Part shown: in pieces, positions 63,931 through 64,000 of the stretch
Layout of the letters: each line of letters begins with the position of its first letter
How positions within the stretch are numbered: the first letter of the stretch is position 1
Assembly: GCA_012800435.1 (NCBI GenBank)
Contig: JAAZJH010000007.1
Coordinates: 27,970 to 91,969 of the forward strand
Direction of reading: 5' to 3'
Origin: Clostridiaceae bacterium
Lineage (GTDB): Bacteria > Bacillota > Clostridia > Saccharofermentanales > DTU023
DNA: 64,000 nt
Notes under the pieces: model-generated
The model's input: only the letters and a program-made list of their open reading frames with translations
Databases searched by the model: none
What the model was told of the DNA's origin: nothing
Translations under genes and position numbers: made by a program

Positions 63931-64000
63931 ATGGATAATGAAAGCTTGAGAAACAAATTCATAGCTTTACAAAGTGGCGATAAGATAGCGTTTGAAGAAA
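63931..64000 (+). CDS. Start of a gene, possibly a sigma-70 family factor (partial)
   Basis: An ATG with GAAAGGGG 12 bases upstream begins MDNESLRNKFIALQSGDKI and continues open to the window end. The pattern, a short helix followed by a Gly-Asp and then Ala-Phe-Glu-Glu, resembles the N-terminus of small sigma-70 factors found in clostridial mobile elements. Only 23 codons are visible, so this is a suggestion. Confidence 0.35.
   Translation, partial: MDNESLRNKFIALQSGDKIAFEE

Overview
The window reads as chromosomal DNA from a low-to-mid GC anaerobic Firmicute, most likely a clostridium of the Ruminococcaceae/Oscillospirales or Saccharofermentans-like groups. The support is the hemW-hrcA-grpE-dnaK-dnaJ gene order with a perfect CIRCE element, strong AGGAGG-type ribosome binding sites, a long-form hibernation factor, cohesin and dockerin modules, and the DUF5685/Cys-rich DnaJ pair. 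No rRNA, tRNA, CRISPR array or complete insertion sequence was recognised, and the genus cannot be fixed from the sequence alone.

Layout. 1-9.1 kb is core-like: the end of a flavoprotein gene, mutY, a reverse-strand group (CDF cation transporter, sirtuin, DJ-1/PfpI protein), a TIGR00266 protein, an acyl-CoA synthetase and a MurE-like ligase with an altered specificity motif. 9.2-19.4 kb is a catabolic island with more AT-rich control regions. An IclR regulator diverges from a CoA-acylating aldehyde dehydrogenase, a RidA protein, the three subunits of a molybdenum hydroxylase and a two-gene TAXI-TRAP transporter. It probably imports an organic acid or N-heterocycle, hydroxylates it and converts a semialdehyde to an acyl-CoA; the substrate is unknown.

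19.4-31 kb holds gltX-glnS, a DUF5685/DnaJ/membrane-protein trio, a D,D-carboxypeptidase homologue that has lost all three catalytic motifs, an M28 peptidase lipoprotein, an NfeD/SPFH pair and hemW. 31-37.7 kb is the HrcA-regulated chaperone cluster followed by a DEDDh exonuclease. 37.9-42.9 kb carries two tandem lipoprotein serpins with very different reactive-centre loops, then an ECF sigma factor and its probable anti-sigma factor. 43-49.6 kb is housekeeping: gapA, hpf, pcrA, and two HD-domain nucleotide hydrolases.

49.7-60.5 kb is a cell-envelope region. A secreted glucosaminidase ending in a dockerin sits directly before a membrane-anchored cohesin protein with a long acidic cytoplasmic tail. 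It is followed by gtrA, folC, a TPR-like membrane protein, a threonine-synthase homologue lacking the PLP lysine, and an intact D-Ala-D-Ala carboxypeptidase. The adjacent dockerin hydrolase and cohesin anchor are the strongest candidate for an unusual system: a private, non-cellulosomal scaffold for a cell-wall enzyme.

60.6-64 kb is accessory and more AT-rich: a membrane diguanylate cyclase, an AbiE-like toxin-antitoxin pair whose toxin gene is frameshifted, broken gene fragments, and the first codons of a possible sigma factor at the right edge.
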